Assembly: GCF_003584015.1 (NCBI RefSeq)
Contig: NZ_QXFM01000120.1
Location: 1 to 41,152, forward strand
Direction of reading: 5' to 3'
Length of the DNA: 41,152 nt
DNA from: Aurantiacibacter xanthus
GTDB lineage: Bacteria; Pseudomonadota; Alphaproteobacteria; Sphingomonadales; Sphingomonadaceae
In this document: piece by piece, positions 1-7,457 of the stretch
How positions within the stretch are numbered: the first letter of the stretch is position 1
How the letters are laid out: each line of letters begins with the position of its first letter
The notes under the pieces: generated by a model
Database searches by the model: none
The model's input: only the letters and a program-made list of their open reading frames with translations
What the model was told of the DNA's origin: nothing
Made by a program: the position numbers and the translations under genes

Positions 1-1432
1 CACTACTTTGGCAGATTTTCTGGTGTCGGGTCAGATATGCAGCGACCGCAGTGCGGGCATGGCCGATCCGGTGGCTTGGAGAAGCGGTCAATGATGGCCT
101 GTCTGATCGCTGGTAAGCTCGGCTGTGGAGGCGGACCGGCAGTCCTTTTTTTCCCCCTTGGCCTGCTTGAGGCGCTGGGTCTGCAAGAAGGCCAGGGCGA
201 TCATGGACATCAGCGCGTGTCGGTGCAGCCCCTTCCATGATCTACCCTCGAAGTGATCGAGGCCGAGTTCTTCCTTGAGTTGCTGATGCCCCTGCTCACA
301 GACCCAGCGGGCCTTGATGGCGCCGGCAAGCTGCCTGATTGGCGTGCTGGCAGGCAGGTTGGAGAGGTAGTATTTGCGCTCGCCAGTCGAGCGATGCTCC
401 CCGACCAACCACACCTCCTCGCCGGGCAGATGTTGCGCACCCATGTCCCGGATGCGCTGGGGCGGACCATCGGCGACACGCACGCGAACGGCAGCGAACC
501 GCGCCGAGAGTGGCCCTTTGGTCCCGCGCCGCCAACTCACCTTGCGCCACCTTGCCATCTCCAGCATTGCCTTGGCGGATATCGATTTTGCGTCGGGGAT
601 GGCGTTCTTGCGAGGGCGACCTCTTCCAGCGATCGGGAAGATCATCCCAACATCGGCGGGGTAGACCTTCTGTCTGAAAGGTATGCCCACCGCCCATGCA
701 AGCCCGCGCTCACTCAGCCCCTGTCGGAACGGTGCGGACATGCCATAGCCCGCATCCGCCAGGACACAGCCGAAACGAACACCCGCAGCGCCGACCCGAT
801 CGATCTCAGCGAGCGCGATCTCGGGCTTGGTCCTGTAGGGGCAGCAATCGAGAGGAACTCCAGTCCGTTCCAGGCGGGCCACGTCTCCGGTCCAGCTCTC
901 GGGCAGGAACAGGCGCAGGCCGACCATGATGGGGACTTCGCCAGATGCCAGCGTCACCGACACCAGCGTCTGGCAGTTGGCATTCTTGCCCAGTGCCGAC
1001 GCATATTGCGGCGCCACGCCGACGGAATGGCGCCCCTTCTTGGGCAGCGCCGTGTCGTCGATGATCAGCCAGGCCTTCTCGCCGCCTACCTGCCGGTCGG
1101 CCTCGGCGAGCAGAGCTGCCTCCAGCGGTGCTTCGTCCCACACGCCGCTGGCGATGAAATGATGCAGCCGATCGTAGCTGACATCATCTGTCCGGGCGGC
1201 CATCGGCTGTATGCTTTTGCGATCCCCCGGGCCGATCAGTCCCGCGATATACGCCGGACACATCCGGCCACGCGTCTTGTGTCGCAACGCCGCTACAAAC
1301 GGTGCCAACCACTCGTCCAGTTCGCCACGCCAATCCGTATCCATCGCCAGCCCCTTCGAAAAGCTGGCTCCCTATGAATCACTGGAATCCCACCTTGGGA
1401 ATCCCAAAAATCAGATTTCTGCCAAAGTAGTG
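1..1432 (-). mobile_element. IS701-family insertion sequence, complete
   Basis: The element begins at base 1. Its terminal inverted repeats share a perfect 15-bp core, CACTACTTTGGCAGA, at 1-15 and as its reverse complement at 1418-1432. It carries one transposase gene. The four bases just outside the right end (1433-1436) are CTAG, which fits the YTAR target known for IS701-family elements. The matching left duplication would lie outside the window. The element appears to have entered an older open frame that continues at 1437-1610 on the minus strand. Confidence 0.85.
88..1344 (-). CDS. IS701-family DDE transposase
   Basis: This 418-residue protein catalyses cut-and-paste movement of the surrounding element. 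It has the IS701 layout: an N-terminal part with a 'SYDRLHHFIASG' block near residues 55-66, a first acidic catalytic region 'IIDDTALPKKG' near 95-105, a second acidic block 'VLADAGYG' near 195-202, and a C-terminal 'CEQGHQQLKEELGLDHFEGR' stretch carrying the catalytic Glu. Length and motif order are as expected for a complete enzyme. The ATG at 1342-1344 follows a purine-rich stretch. No frameshift or internal stop is visible, so it is probably functional. Confidence 0.9.
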   Translation of the reverse strand: MDTDWRGELDEWLAPFVAALRHKTRGRMCPAYIAGLIGPGDRKSIQPMAARTDDVSYDRLHHFIASGVWDEAPLEAALLAEADRQVGGEKAWLIIDDTALPKKGRHSVGVAPQYASALGKNANCQTLVSVTLASGEVPIMVGLRLFLPESWTGDVARLERTGVPLDCCPYRTKPEIALAEIDRVGAAGVRFGCVLADAGYGMSAPFRQGLSERGLAWAVGIPFRQKVYPADVGMIFPIAGRGRPRKNAIPDAKSISAKAMLEMARWRKVSWRRGTKGPLSARFAAVRVRVADGPPQRIRDMGAQHLPGEEVWLVGEHRSTGERKYYLSNLPASTPIRQLAGAIKARWVCEQGHQQLKEELGLDHFEGRSWKGLHRHALMSMIALAFLQTQRLKQAKGEKKDCRSASTAELTSDQTGHH

Positions 1433-1436
1433 CTAG

Positions 1437-1610
1437 TGCAGAACGTCTGGCTTTGCAGCAACAGCGTCTCGTCCGCCTCGCCTGCGGCCTGGCCGTGGTG
1501 TTCGAGCAGTTCGGGCGAGATTTCCATCTGGTCGTCCAGCAGGCCGGCGACCTTGCGATAGACTGGATTGGCGGACCAGGTCTCGCGCCCGCGATTATAC
1601 CGGCAGATCA
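1437..1610 (-). pseudogene. Unrecognised open-frame fragment beside IS701
   Basis: On the minus strand from about 1610 down to the IS701 end, one frame stays open for more than 55 codons with protein-like composition (for example 'YRKVAGLLDDQMEISPELLE'). It has no start codon. It runs into the IS701 terminal repeat, where it reads a few more codons to a stop. I do not recognise the family. It could be the broken end of a gene hit by IS701, or simply open by chance in GC-rich DNA. It overlaps the 5' side of the plus-strand cupin frame, so one of the two must be incomplete. Confidence 0.3.
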
Positions 1611-1619
1611 GCCTGGGAC

Positions 1620-1883
1620 GTGCTGTCGATCGAGCGGATCGACGACGCGACGGTGCGGCTGCACTGGACCAACCGGCCCTACCGCTGGCACGTCAACGAT
1701 GGCCCGGAAGTCTTCGCTGTCCTCGACGGGTGTGTCGACATGCATGTCCGGACCGCTGGCGGCGAACAGGTTCTGCATCTTGAAACAGGGGACATCTTTC
1801 ACGCCGAACCGGGCGATGAACATGTCGCCCATCCCTTCGGGCAGGCGCGTGTGCTGGTGATCGAACGTGCCGGAAGCGTATAA
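1620..1883 (+). CDS. Small cupin-domain protein, possibly 5'-truncated
   Basis: This is an 87-residue single-domain cupin. The beta-barrel is seen in 'WHVNDGPEVFAVLDG' (conserved HxxxxE-type metal region, with N/D variants) and the second motif 'LETGDIFHAEPGDEHVAHP', whose His residues could bind metal. Similar short cupins in sphingomonads usually have 15-20 extra N-terminal residues. Here the in-frame upstream codons (reading DYTGRSAWDV) look like part of that N-terminus, but no ATG, GTG or TTG precedes GTG 1620 before a stop at 1434. The gene therefore either starts at this GTG or lost its 5' end in the rearrangement beside IS701. Substrate unknown. Confidence 0.6.
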   Translation: MLSIERIDDATVRLHWTNRPYRWHVNDGPEVFAVLDGCVDMHVRTAGGEQVLHLETGDIFHAEPGDEHVAHPFGQARVLVIERAGSV

Positions 1884-1942
1884 GTCCGCCCCCTTTCCGA
1901 CTGGCGGCTTTCTGCGTCAGTAGCAGAGAGGACTCGTTCCAG

Positions 1943-2959
1943 TTAGCTACTGAAGGAGATGGATGCCTCAGGCGGGATCTGCGGTACGACCCTATCGAGC
2001 GACAGGATCTGCTCGATATGATGAATCCCGGCCGGCACACCGTGGCGAAGGATATGTTCGACGACCAGCGCCGCGATCAATGCGGTTATGCTGGCCTCCT
2101 TGCGGCCTTCCATCGTCTTTCGTTGGGTGATCTGCTTGCCGGCCTTCGTGCCGTGGACCTCCACGCTCAGGGCCGTGCGGTCGGAGCCGATCCGGGCATA
2201 GGGCATGATCGCCTTGAACAGCCGGGTCAGCACGGCGCTGGCGGCCACGCGGCGCAGGATCGGAAACATCATCCGGCTGATGCCCGGCGTGTCGAAGGTC
2301 ATGAAAGTCTGCACGTCGGCGATCCCGAGCGTCCGGCGCAAGACATGCTGGTCGGCGAAATCGAACGGCACGACCGGGTGTCGCCGAGGCGGGTTGCCAA
2401 ACATGATCGGCGCGAACACGCCCGGACGGACCTTCTGGAAATTGCTCAAGGTCCAGTCGATAGCTGCCGGTCCATGCGTGTCGCCAAGGCCCAGCAGAAT
2501 GCCGATGCGGGCGCTTTCGACGGTGTCCAGCCCAGCGCTCGCCGCTTCGACAAGCAGGTTGGTCAGCCCCGGCGCTAGCCCCACGGAAAGCACCGCCCGG
2601 CCACCATTGACCCGCGCGATAGTGTCCAGTCGCTCGATCCGCCGGAAGAACATGTCATTGGCGGTGATGTCGACATAGGCGAGGCCGCGCTCGAGCACTG
2701 CTGCCACGAAGCTGGTATCGGCCTGGTCGACGCACATGACCACGCATCTGGCTCCATCGAGCGCCGGGCGCCATGTATCACGTTTGCCGAGATCGAGCGG
2801 TACGGAACGGCAGCCCAGGCGTGCAGCCGCTGCGGCCAGCTTGTCACGGTTGCGTCCCGCGATCCGCACGGGTGCCAGGGCCGTCTCCTGCAAGCGGGTC
2901 GCAATCTGCAGTCCCACATGCCCATAGCCGCCAACGATCAGGATCTCGTCATTTGTCAT
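1943..2959 (-). CDS. Saccharopine-dehydrogenase-like NAD(P)-binding protein
   Basis: The 338-residue protein opens with a Rossmann nucleotide-binding loop (residues 6-16, 'ILIVGGYGHVG'). It resembles the saccharopine dehydrogenase NADP-binding family, a broad group of oxidoreductases acting on varied substrates. Later blocks ('CVVMCVDQADTSFVAAVLE', 'GRAVLSVGLAPGLTNLL') match the usual domain order. It lies 4 bp downstream of a methyltransferase gene on the same strand, so the two are probably cotranscribed and controlled from the HxlR intergenic region. The true substrate cannot be inferred; lysine metabolism is unlikely in this setting. Confidence 0.8.
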   Translation of the reverse strand: MTNDEILIVGGYGHVGLQIATRLQETALAPVRIAGRNRDKLAAAAARLGCRSVPLDLGKRDTWRPALDGARCVVMCVDQADTSFVAAVLERGLAYVDITANDMFFRRIERLDTIARVNGGRAVLSVGLAPGLTNLLVEAASAGLDTVESARIGILLGLGDTHGPAAIDWTLSNFQKVRPGVFAPIMFGNPPRRHPVVPFDFADQHVLRRTLGIADVQTFMTFDTPGISRMMFPILRRVAASAVLTRLFKAIMPYARIGSDRTALSVEVHGTKAGKQITQRKTMEGRKEASITALIAALVVEHILRHGVPAGIHHIEQILSLDRVVPQIPPEASISFSS

Positions 2960-2963
2960 GATG

Positions 2964-3626
2964 TCAGGCCCTTTCCGCCAGAATGCCGAGATAGCCGAAG
3001 GCCCGGAAGAACGGCTCCCGGATGTGGAATCCGGCCTGCTCCAGCAAGCCGATCAGTCGCTCCAGCGGAACCCGGTGCCAGCTTTCCTGCATCCGCTCGA
3101 TCACTGCCGATGCTTCGGCGGAACTGTGCCCCCTGCGCCGAAGCCAGTCGCGCAACGCAGCGTCGTCGTCGTCCGGCTTGACCGCATCGACAAGCAACAA
3201 TGGGGCGCCTGCGGAGAGACGCCGGGCGATGCCGGCCAACAGATCGCGTTTGGCGCCATCGTCGGGAAGGAAATGCAGGACGAGCGAGAGCATCGCCGCG
3301 TCATGGAGATCCGGGCCTGTCTCATCGAGCAGACCATGATGAAAGGCGATCCGCGCATGCGATCCGTCAGCCTTCGCCTTATGCCGGGCAACATCCAGCA
3401 TGCCTTGCGACGGGTCGATAGCGGTAAACAACGCATCGGGCATGGCCAGGGCTGCGGCAGAGAGTTCCGCACCCGTGCCGCATCCCGGCACCAGAACGCA
3501 GGTCGGCTGCGGGCGACGCGCAGCGAGAGTGCTCGCCATCACATCAAGAACGAGCCGGTAGCCCGGCACCAGATGCTCGATCCGGTCTTCGTAGCTGGCG
3601 GCGGCGTGATCGGGGAATGCAGTAAT
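2964..3626 (-). CDS. Class I SAM-dependent methyltransferase, likely ATT start
   Basis: The SAM-binding motif I 'VLVPGCGTGAELS', the acidic end of beta-2 ('FTAIDPSQGMLDVAR') and the motif-IV region 'DAAMLSLVLHFLPDD' mark a small Rossmann methyltransferase. The first standard start is a GTG at 3569, but the frame stays open upstream and encodes 19 more residues that fit the family N-terminus (…FPDHAAASYEDRIEHLVPGY…). At the head of this extension an ATT codon (3626-3624) follows an ideal AAGGAG at 3639-3634 with 7-bp spacing. I therefore place the start at ATT, giving 220 aa. Divergent from the HxlR gene and upstream of the saccharopine-dehydrogenase-like gene. Substrate unknown. Confidence 0.75.
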   Translation of the reverse strand: MTAFPDHAAASYEDRIEHLVPGYRLVLDVMASTLAARRPQPTCVLVPGCGTGAELSAAALAMPDALFTAIDPSQGMLDVARHKAKADGSHARIAFHHGLLDETGPDLHDAAMLSLVLHFLPDDGAKRDLLAGIARRLSAGAPLLLVDAVKPDDDDAALRDWLRRRGHSSAEASAVIERMQESWHRVPLERLIGLLEQAGFHIREPFFRAFGYLGILAERA

Positions 3627-3633
3627 GGTTTTG

Positions 3634-3639
3634 CTCCTT
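3634..3639 (-). promoter_or_regulatory. Strong RBS that points to an ATT start
   Basis: AAGGAG on the minus strand, 7 bases before the ATT at 3626-3624. No ATG, GTG or TTG lies at a useful distance; the nearest standard start, GTG 3569, is about 65 bases away. This site decides the methyltransferase start. Confidence 0.6.
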
Positions 3640-3700
3640 ATATCGCAATCGGACGTCCGCCGAAGAATCGGATCGGATCGCGGTTCAAAGGGTGAAGCAG

Positions 3701-4081
3701 ATGGAATCTGGACTATCCAAACGGGAAGTCGAACAGCGCGAAGTGGCGCGACATGCGTCCGAGTGTGCGCTGGAGGACTGGCTGTCCTTCCTCGGGCATC
3801 GCTGGAATGGCCTTATCCTCTGGCGGCTGTCGTCCGGTTCCCGGAGCTTTACCGAGCTTTCCAGCGGGCTCTCCGGCATCACCCCGAAGGTGCTCACCGA
3901 GCGGCTTGCGTCGCTTACCGAAAAGGGCCTCGTCGAACGGTCGCAAGGAGCGTCCTTTCCGCGTACGACAGCCTATGCGCTGACCGAGCACGGAAAGGAC
4001 CTGGCGGACCACCTCCAGCGCTTCTATCGCTGGGCGACCGAAAACCCGCTCGCGCAGAACGCTGTTGCCTGTCAGCGATGA
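3701..4081 (+). CDS. HxlR-family transcriptional regulator
   Basis: A 126-residue winged-helix regulator of the HxlR (MarR-like) family. The typical core runs from 'LSFLGHRWNGLILWRL' (residues 26-41) through 'FTELSSGLSGITPKVLTERL' to the wing 'LTEKGLVERS' and 'YALTEHGKDLADHL'. The N-terminal Cys common in this family for thiol or electrophile sensing is represented by 'ECALEDW' near residue 21. ATG 3701 follows AAAGGG with 8-bp spacing; an upstream GTG at 3692 overlaps that site and is less likely. It is divergent from the methyltransferase/dehydrogenase operon and probably regulates it and itself. The stop overlaps the convergent VOC fragment by 10 bp. Confidence 0.88.
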   Translation: MESGLSKREVEQREVARHASECALEDWLSFLGHRWNGLILWRLSSGSRSFTELSSGLSGITPKVLTERLASLTEKGLVERSQGASFPRTTAYALTEHGKDLADHLQRFYRWATENPLAQNAVACQR

Positions 4082-4200
4082 TCGGTCACGGTGAAGGCTA
4101 TTTCCTGCCCGAACGAGAGTTCGAGTGTATTGCCGTCGGGGTCCGCGATATAGGTCCAGAGCCCGACCTGACCGGCCCCCAGCGAGTGGTCTGATCGGAT
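4072..4200 (-). pseudogene. VOC/glyoxalase-family protein, C-terminal stub
   Basis: About 40 C-terminal residues of a vicinal-oxygen-chelate (glyoxalase/dioxygenase fold) protein remain, with the diagnostic 'IADPDGNTLELSF' strand near the end. The Glu in 'NTLEL' is the usual metal ligand of this family. Upstream, the reading continues without a stop into the IS3-type sequence at about 4203, so the rest of the gene was replaced by the element. It converges on the HxlR gene. It cannot form a metal site alone and is called a remnant. Confidence 0.75.
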
Positions 4201-4218
4201 TGTTAGTGCATTGACGCC

Positions 4219-4281
4219 TCCATCGCCAGTGTTGGCCGTAGGTGGAGCGAAGCGGAACCGGAGGGCAACACTGGCGATGGA
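4219..4281. repeat. Perfect 15-bp inverted repeat at the IS3 relic end
   Basis: TCCATCGCCAGTGTT at 4219-4233 recurs as its exact reverse complement at 4267-4281, with a 33-base loop containing GGAGCGAAGCGGAACC. It covers the last codons of the transposase relic and sits next to the junction with the VOC gene. It may be a subterminal hairpin of the IS, or a small palindromic repeat that landed there. Confidence 0.8.
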
Positions 4282-4427
4282 ACGGCCTCTGGCGCCGGTG
4301 GTCGATATCCCAGCGAGCTGTGCGGCCGGACGGTGTTGTAATGACGCCGCCACGCCGCGATCAGGATGCGGGCCTCAGCGAGCGAGTAGAAGATTTCGCC
4401 GTTGAGCAGTTCATCGCGCAGCGACCC

Positions 4428-4455
4428 GTTGGGCCGAAGACGAGCGAAGCCCAAC
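4428..4455. repeat. In-frame palindromic insertion in the transposase
   Basis: GTTGGGC (4428-4434) and GCCCAAC (4449-4455) form a hairpin with a 14-base loop that contains GAGCGAAGC, a 9-mer also present in the loop of the 4219-4281 repeat. It adds about 21 bases between the catalytic Glu codon and the conserved LRDELLN region while keeping the frame. Relatives usually read CESFN-x-xLRDELLNGE there. Confidence 0.6.
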
Positions 4456-4820
4456 CTTTCGCAATAGCCATTCTCCCATGGCGATCCGGGCGTGATGTAG
4501 AGCGTCTTCACGCCGAGCTTCGCCAGCCACTCCTGCACGGCGGTCGCGATAAACTCCGGACCATTGTCTGACCTGATATGCGCTGGCGGGCCGCGCGTGA
4601 CGAACAGATCGGTCAGCGCTGCGAGCACGTCATCGCTCCTGAGCTTACGCGCTACCGGCAACGCCAGGCACTCCCGGCTCGCCTCGTCGATGATCGACAG
4701 GACCCGGTATTTGCGACCATCATGGATGCGGCCCTCGACGAAGTCGCAGGACCAGACATGCCCGGGATATTCCGGCCGGAGCCGGATGCATGATCCGTCG
4801 TTCAGCCACAGCCGCCCGCG

Positions 4821-5403
4821 CTTCGGCGTCTTTTGGGTGGCATAGTTGTCCATCACGAGGTGAACGTGCGGCCCGTCGGGCATTGCGGCGTCGATCTGTT
4901 TCAGGAAGTCGAGAAACTCGGCGGCCCGGTGGTGCTTGCAGCATTTTCCGATATCCGCACCGGTGGCGATATCGAGCGCGGCAAACAAGGATGTCGTGCC
5001 ACTGCGGATATAGGTATGGGTTCGCCGTTCGGGCACGCCCGGTGCCATGGCAAAACCGGTTGCTCACGGTCCAGTGCCTGAATCTGCGACTTCTCATCGA
5101 CGCACAGCACGACCGCCCGGTTCGCCGGCGACATGTAAAGGCCAACAATGTCCTGCACCTTGTCAACAAACAGCGGGTCCATGGACAGCTTGAACGTCTC
5201 GGATCGATGAGGTTGCAGACCAAGCGCATTCCAGATCCGACGGATAGTCGTATGCGACGGTCCAGACGCGGCTGCCATGGATCGGATCGACCAGTGGGTC
5301 GCATCCCTGGGCGTGGTATTGAGCGTGCGCTCGATCACTTTGGCTACCTGCTCATCTGATACCGTGCGTGGCCGTCCCCCACGATACTCATCAGTCAGCT
5401 TCG
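4821..5403 (-). pseudogene. IS630-family transposase, truncated and frameshifted
   Basis: The minus strand encodes the middle of an IS630-family DDE transposase: 'TPRDATHWSIRSMA', then 'VVLCVDEKSQIQALDREQP' with the first catalytic Asp, then 'SLFAALDIATGADIGKC' and the second acidic block 'HLVMDNYATQKTPK'. Between 'QPVLP' and 'MAPGVPERRTH' (about 5048) one base is missing, so the two parts are in different frames. The N-terminus is lost at about 5395-5403, where the sequence joins an unrelated exported-protein gene. The C-terminus is replaced by IS3 transposase sequence at about 4821. A dead relic. Confidence 0.85.
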
Positions 5404-5507
5404 TCAGACTGCGCCAATGCGGCGTTTGGCATGCCGGTGAGCGCTGTGCCTGCCAGCAGGAAAGCGAAGGGTATGCGGTAGAGTGCAGTGGTGCGTGTCT
5501 TGGCCAT
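5391..5507 (-). pseudogene. N-terminal stub of an exported protein
   Basis: ATG 5507-5505 opens a 38-codon frame that is a textbook Sec signal peptide: basic n-region 'MAKTRTTALYRI', hydrophobic 'PFAFLLAGTALTG', and a cleavage region 'NAALAQSDEA'. It ends at a stop created where the IS630 relic begins. The IS5 element sits 5 bases upstream of the ATG and separates it from its ribosome-binding site at 6370-6364. The parent gene may have been a TonB-dependent receptor or another periplasmic or outer-membrane protein, but too little is left to tell. Confidence 0.6.
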
Positions 5508-5512
5508 TTTTA

Positions 5513-6360
5513 GGACGTAGACTCATTACGCGGAGCACCAGATGCGTGCGCAGATGAGTTTGACGGCTGCGAGGTAGTTTTCGGGGCATTTGTCATAGCG
5601 CGTGGCGATACCACGGAAGTGCTTGATACGGTTGAAGAAGCGTTCGACGAGGTTGCGCTGCCGATAGAGCCAGCCCGAGAAGGCGAACCTTTGCTTGCGG
5701 TTGGACCGCGATGGAATGTTGGCCCAAACGTTCTTGGCGGCGGCAGCTTCACGGATGGCGTTGCTATCGTATCCCTTGTCACCGAGCAGGGTTGCCCCCT
5801 CCGGCATGGCCTCCAGCAGGGCCTCGGCTTCCTGACTGTCGTGGACCTGGCCGCCGGTCAGTCGCAGGGCGACGGGACGACCGTCAGCGTCAACGAGGGC
5901 ATGAATCTTGCTCGTGAGGCCGCCTCGGGAACGTCCCATGCCGCGATCTGCAGTTCCCCCTTTTTACCCGTCGCACCGTGCTGGTGGACGCGGACACAGG
6001 TGGAGTCGATCATCACGATCTCGCCTTCGAAGGCGGCGGAAACCGCGGCGAGCAGCCGGTCCCACACCCCGGCTTTGCGCCAACGCACGAACCGGTTGTA
6101 GCAGGTGGTCGAGGGCCCGTACCGCTCGGGTATCTCTGCCCACGGTGAGCCGGTGCGGAACCGCCAGAGAATGCCGTTCAGGACCCGTCGGTCATCAACC
6201 CGGGGAACGCCGCGTGGCTTGTTGGGCAGCAACGGCTCAATGACCGACCATTCCCCGTCCGTGAGTTCGTATCGCCGCCGCGCCATCCAGCCTCCATCGC
6301 AATAGAGAGCCTGAATCACCCAGACCCCAAAACCTCAAGACCGTTTATGAGTTTACGGCC
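5513..6360 (-). mobile_element. IS5-family (IS427-like) insertion sequence with TA duplication
   Basis: An 848-bp element. The ends GGACGTAGACTCAT (5513-5526) and GGCCGTAAACTCAT (reverse strand from 6360) match at 12 of 14 positions. TA flanks both sides (5511-5512 and 6361-6362) as the target duplication. It encodes a two-frame transposase. It inserted between the Shine-Dalgarno (6370-6364) and the start codon (5507) of an exported-protein gene. Confidence 0.85.
5526..6286 (-). CDS. IS5-family transposase OrfAB, made by -1 frameshift
   Basis: Two overlapping frames make one DDE transposase. OrfA starts at ATG 6286 ('MARRRYELTDGEW') and carries the first catalytic Asp in 'IVMIDSTCVRVHQH'. 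OrfB follows in the -1 frame and reads 'GRSRGGLTSKIHALVDADG', the second Asp in 'LLGDKGYDS' and the Glu in 'RNLVERFFNRIKHFR'. The frames meet at a run of five A and five G (minus strand, 5965-5956), a normal slippery site in the IS427 group, so this is programmed frameshifting rather than damage. OrfA alone runs on to 5858. All catalytic residues are present and the element has a target duplication, so it is probably active. Confidence 0.9.
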
Positions 6361-6363
6361 TAG

Positions 6364-6370
6364 CCTCCCT
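6364..6370 (-). promoter_or_regulatory. Orphaned Shine-Dalgarno separated from its ATG by IS5
   Basis: AGGGAGG on the minus strand lies just outside the right end of IS5. If the IS and one TA copy are removed, it falls 6 bases before ATG 5507, which would be ideal spacing. The 6371-6509 stretch upstream would have been the leader and promoter of the interrupted gene; it also contains CCAGCT/AGCTGG inverted arms. No other gene is seen between 6361 and 6509. Confidence 0.6.
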
Positions 6371-6509
6371 GAGTTTTTGGCCAGCTCTCCACTCGGAGAT
6401 CTGATGCAAAGCTGGTGAGGGTAGGCTAAGGCTTTCGCCGGATTTGAATGGTGCCGACTGGTCCAGTTTTTTGTGTGTAGCGGAACTGCAATATGGGAAC
6501 CCTTTTTCG

Positions 6510-7457
6510 CTAGCGCTGGTAGCGGCATTCCCTGGGGGTCTGGCCGTATTTGCTCTTGAAGGCCTTGCTGAAATGGGCGGGATCCTTGAACCCCAGGTCA
6601 TAAGAAATCGCGGTTATGGATCGCTGAGCAGACTGCTGAGACGACAGATACCGCCGGGCTTCCTCCAACCGCCGATGCCAGATCCATTCGGAAAGGCTGT
6701 GATTGCGATCCTGAAACAGCTTGCGCAGATAGCGGCCCGAAATATTCAGACGCTCGGCAATGAAAAGGCACGACAACCTCTCATCGTGCAGATTCTCTTC
6801 GACAAATTGCAGCACCCGGCACAGCAGCTGATGCTGCCCCTCGCGCGCGGGCAGCGTCGTTTCGCCATCGAATTCCTTGAGTGCGCTGGCCATCAGATCC
6901 AGCATGCTGTCGCGCAGTGCCCAGGTTGACGTGGCTGGTATGTTATCGATCTGATCGGTCATCCCCCTGATGAAGGTTGAGGCCAGTTTGCCGGCGCCTT
7001 CCCGGCCAGACACCCGACGGGCAGTCATGGCCGAAGCGTTGGTCAGTCGATTGGCGATATCCTTGCTGCGAATACGCAGAACGATCTGTTCGAAAGGCTG
7101 GTCAAGAATGATCTGATAGGGCTCACGTGTATCGTAAAGCGCGAAGTCGCCCGGCCCCAGCTGCGCTGTCCGATCGTTCTGAACCACAGTCATGCTTCCT
7201 CGCGATACCAGGCTGAGAAGAAACACATCATCGGAAGATCGCGCGATGCGCGTCTTGTCCCGCCGGGCAGAATGGGGAACCGCAGCGACCTTGACCAAGC
7301 CTATGTCCAGCAGTTGGCGGCCTTTCAGTTTACCGTAAAACTGCCCCTCGTGCATAGGCACGCAGTCCAGATCGACAAAGGTGTCGCACACCATGTCCTT
7401 CCAGAGGGCAAAGGAATTGCATTCATACCCGGACCCTGACGAAATTTGCTCAAGCAT
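6510..7457 (-). CDS. AraC-family regulator, probable nitrilase activator
   Basis: A 315-residue AraC/XylS regulator. Residues about 20-190 form the 'AraC-binding-like' cupin sensor (for example 'MTVVQNDRTAQLGPGDFALY'). The C-terminal ~100 residues hold two helix-turn-helix units: 'SCLFIAERLNISGRYLRKLF' and 'ITAISYDLGFKDPAHFSKAF'. ATG 7457 follows GGAG at good spacing; an in-frame start 17 codons upstream is less likely. It is divergent from the nitrilase gene across a 165-bp gap. AraC-type NitR activates nitrilase expression in Rhodococcus rhodochrous J1, so a similar inducer-dependent role is inferred here. Confidence 0.88.
   Translation of the reverse strand: MLEQISSGSGYECNSFALWKDMVCDTFVDLDCVPMHEGQFYGKLKGRQLLDIGLVKVAAVPHSARRDKTRIARSSDDVFLLSLVSRGSMTVVQNDRTAQLGPGDFALYDTREPYQIILDQPFEQIVLRIRSKDIANRLTNASAMTARRVSGREGAGKLASTFIRGMTDQIDNIPATSTWALRDSMLDLMASALKEFDGETTLPAREGQHQLLCRVLQFVEENLHDERLSCLFIAERLNISGRYLRKLFQDRNHSLSEWIWHRRLEEARRYLSSQQSAQRSITAISYDLGFKDPAHFSKAFKSKYGQTPRECRYQR

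Larger units (their letters stand above)
4203..4826 (-). pseudogene. IS3-family transposase OrfB, C-terminal half
   Basis: This is the catalytic half of an IS3-family integrase-type transposase. It includes the first Asp in 'HVWSCDFVEGRIHDGRK', the second in 'HIRSDNGPEFIA' and the Glu in 'SPWENGYCE', then 'LRDELLNGEIFYSLAEAR' and 'YNTVRPHSSLGYRPP'. The N-terminal half and OrfA are absent. At about 4821-4826 the frame runs without a stop into IS630 transposase sequence, giving a chimeric open frame of 281 codons (5048-4203). Directly after the catalytic Glu, seven extra residues encoded by a palindrome (4428-4455) interrupt a normally rigid helix. Not expected to be active. Confidence 0.85.

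Noticed and set aside
253..1377. Long plus-strand open frame opposite the IS701 transposase
   Set aside because: It is the antisense shadow of a clear transposase, with Arg/Pro/Ala-rich composition and no family motifs.
5858..5965. Frameshift in the IS5 transposase as damage
   Set aside because: The shift is at an A5G5 slippery run at the usual place for IS427-type programmed -1 frameshifting, and both frames are otherwise intact.
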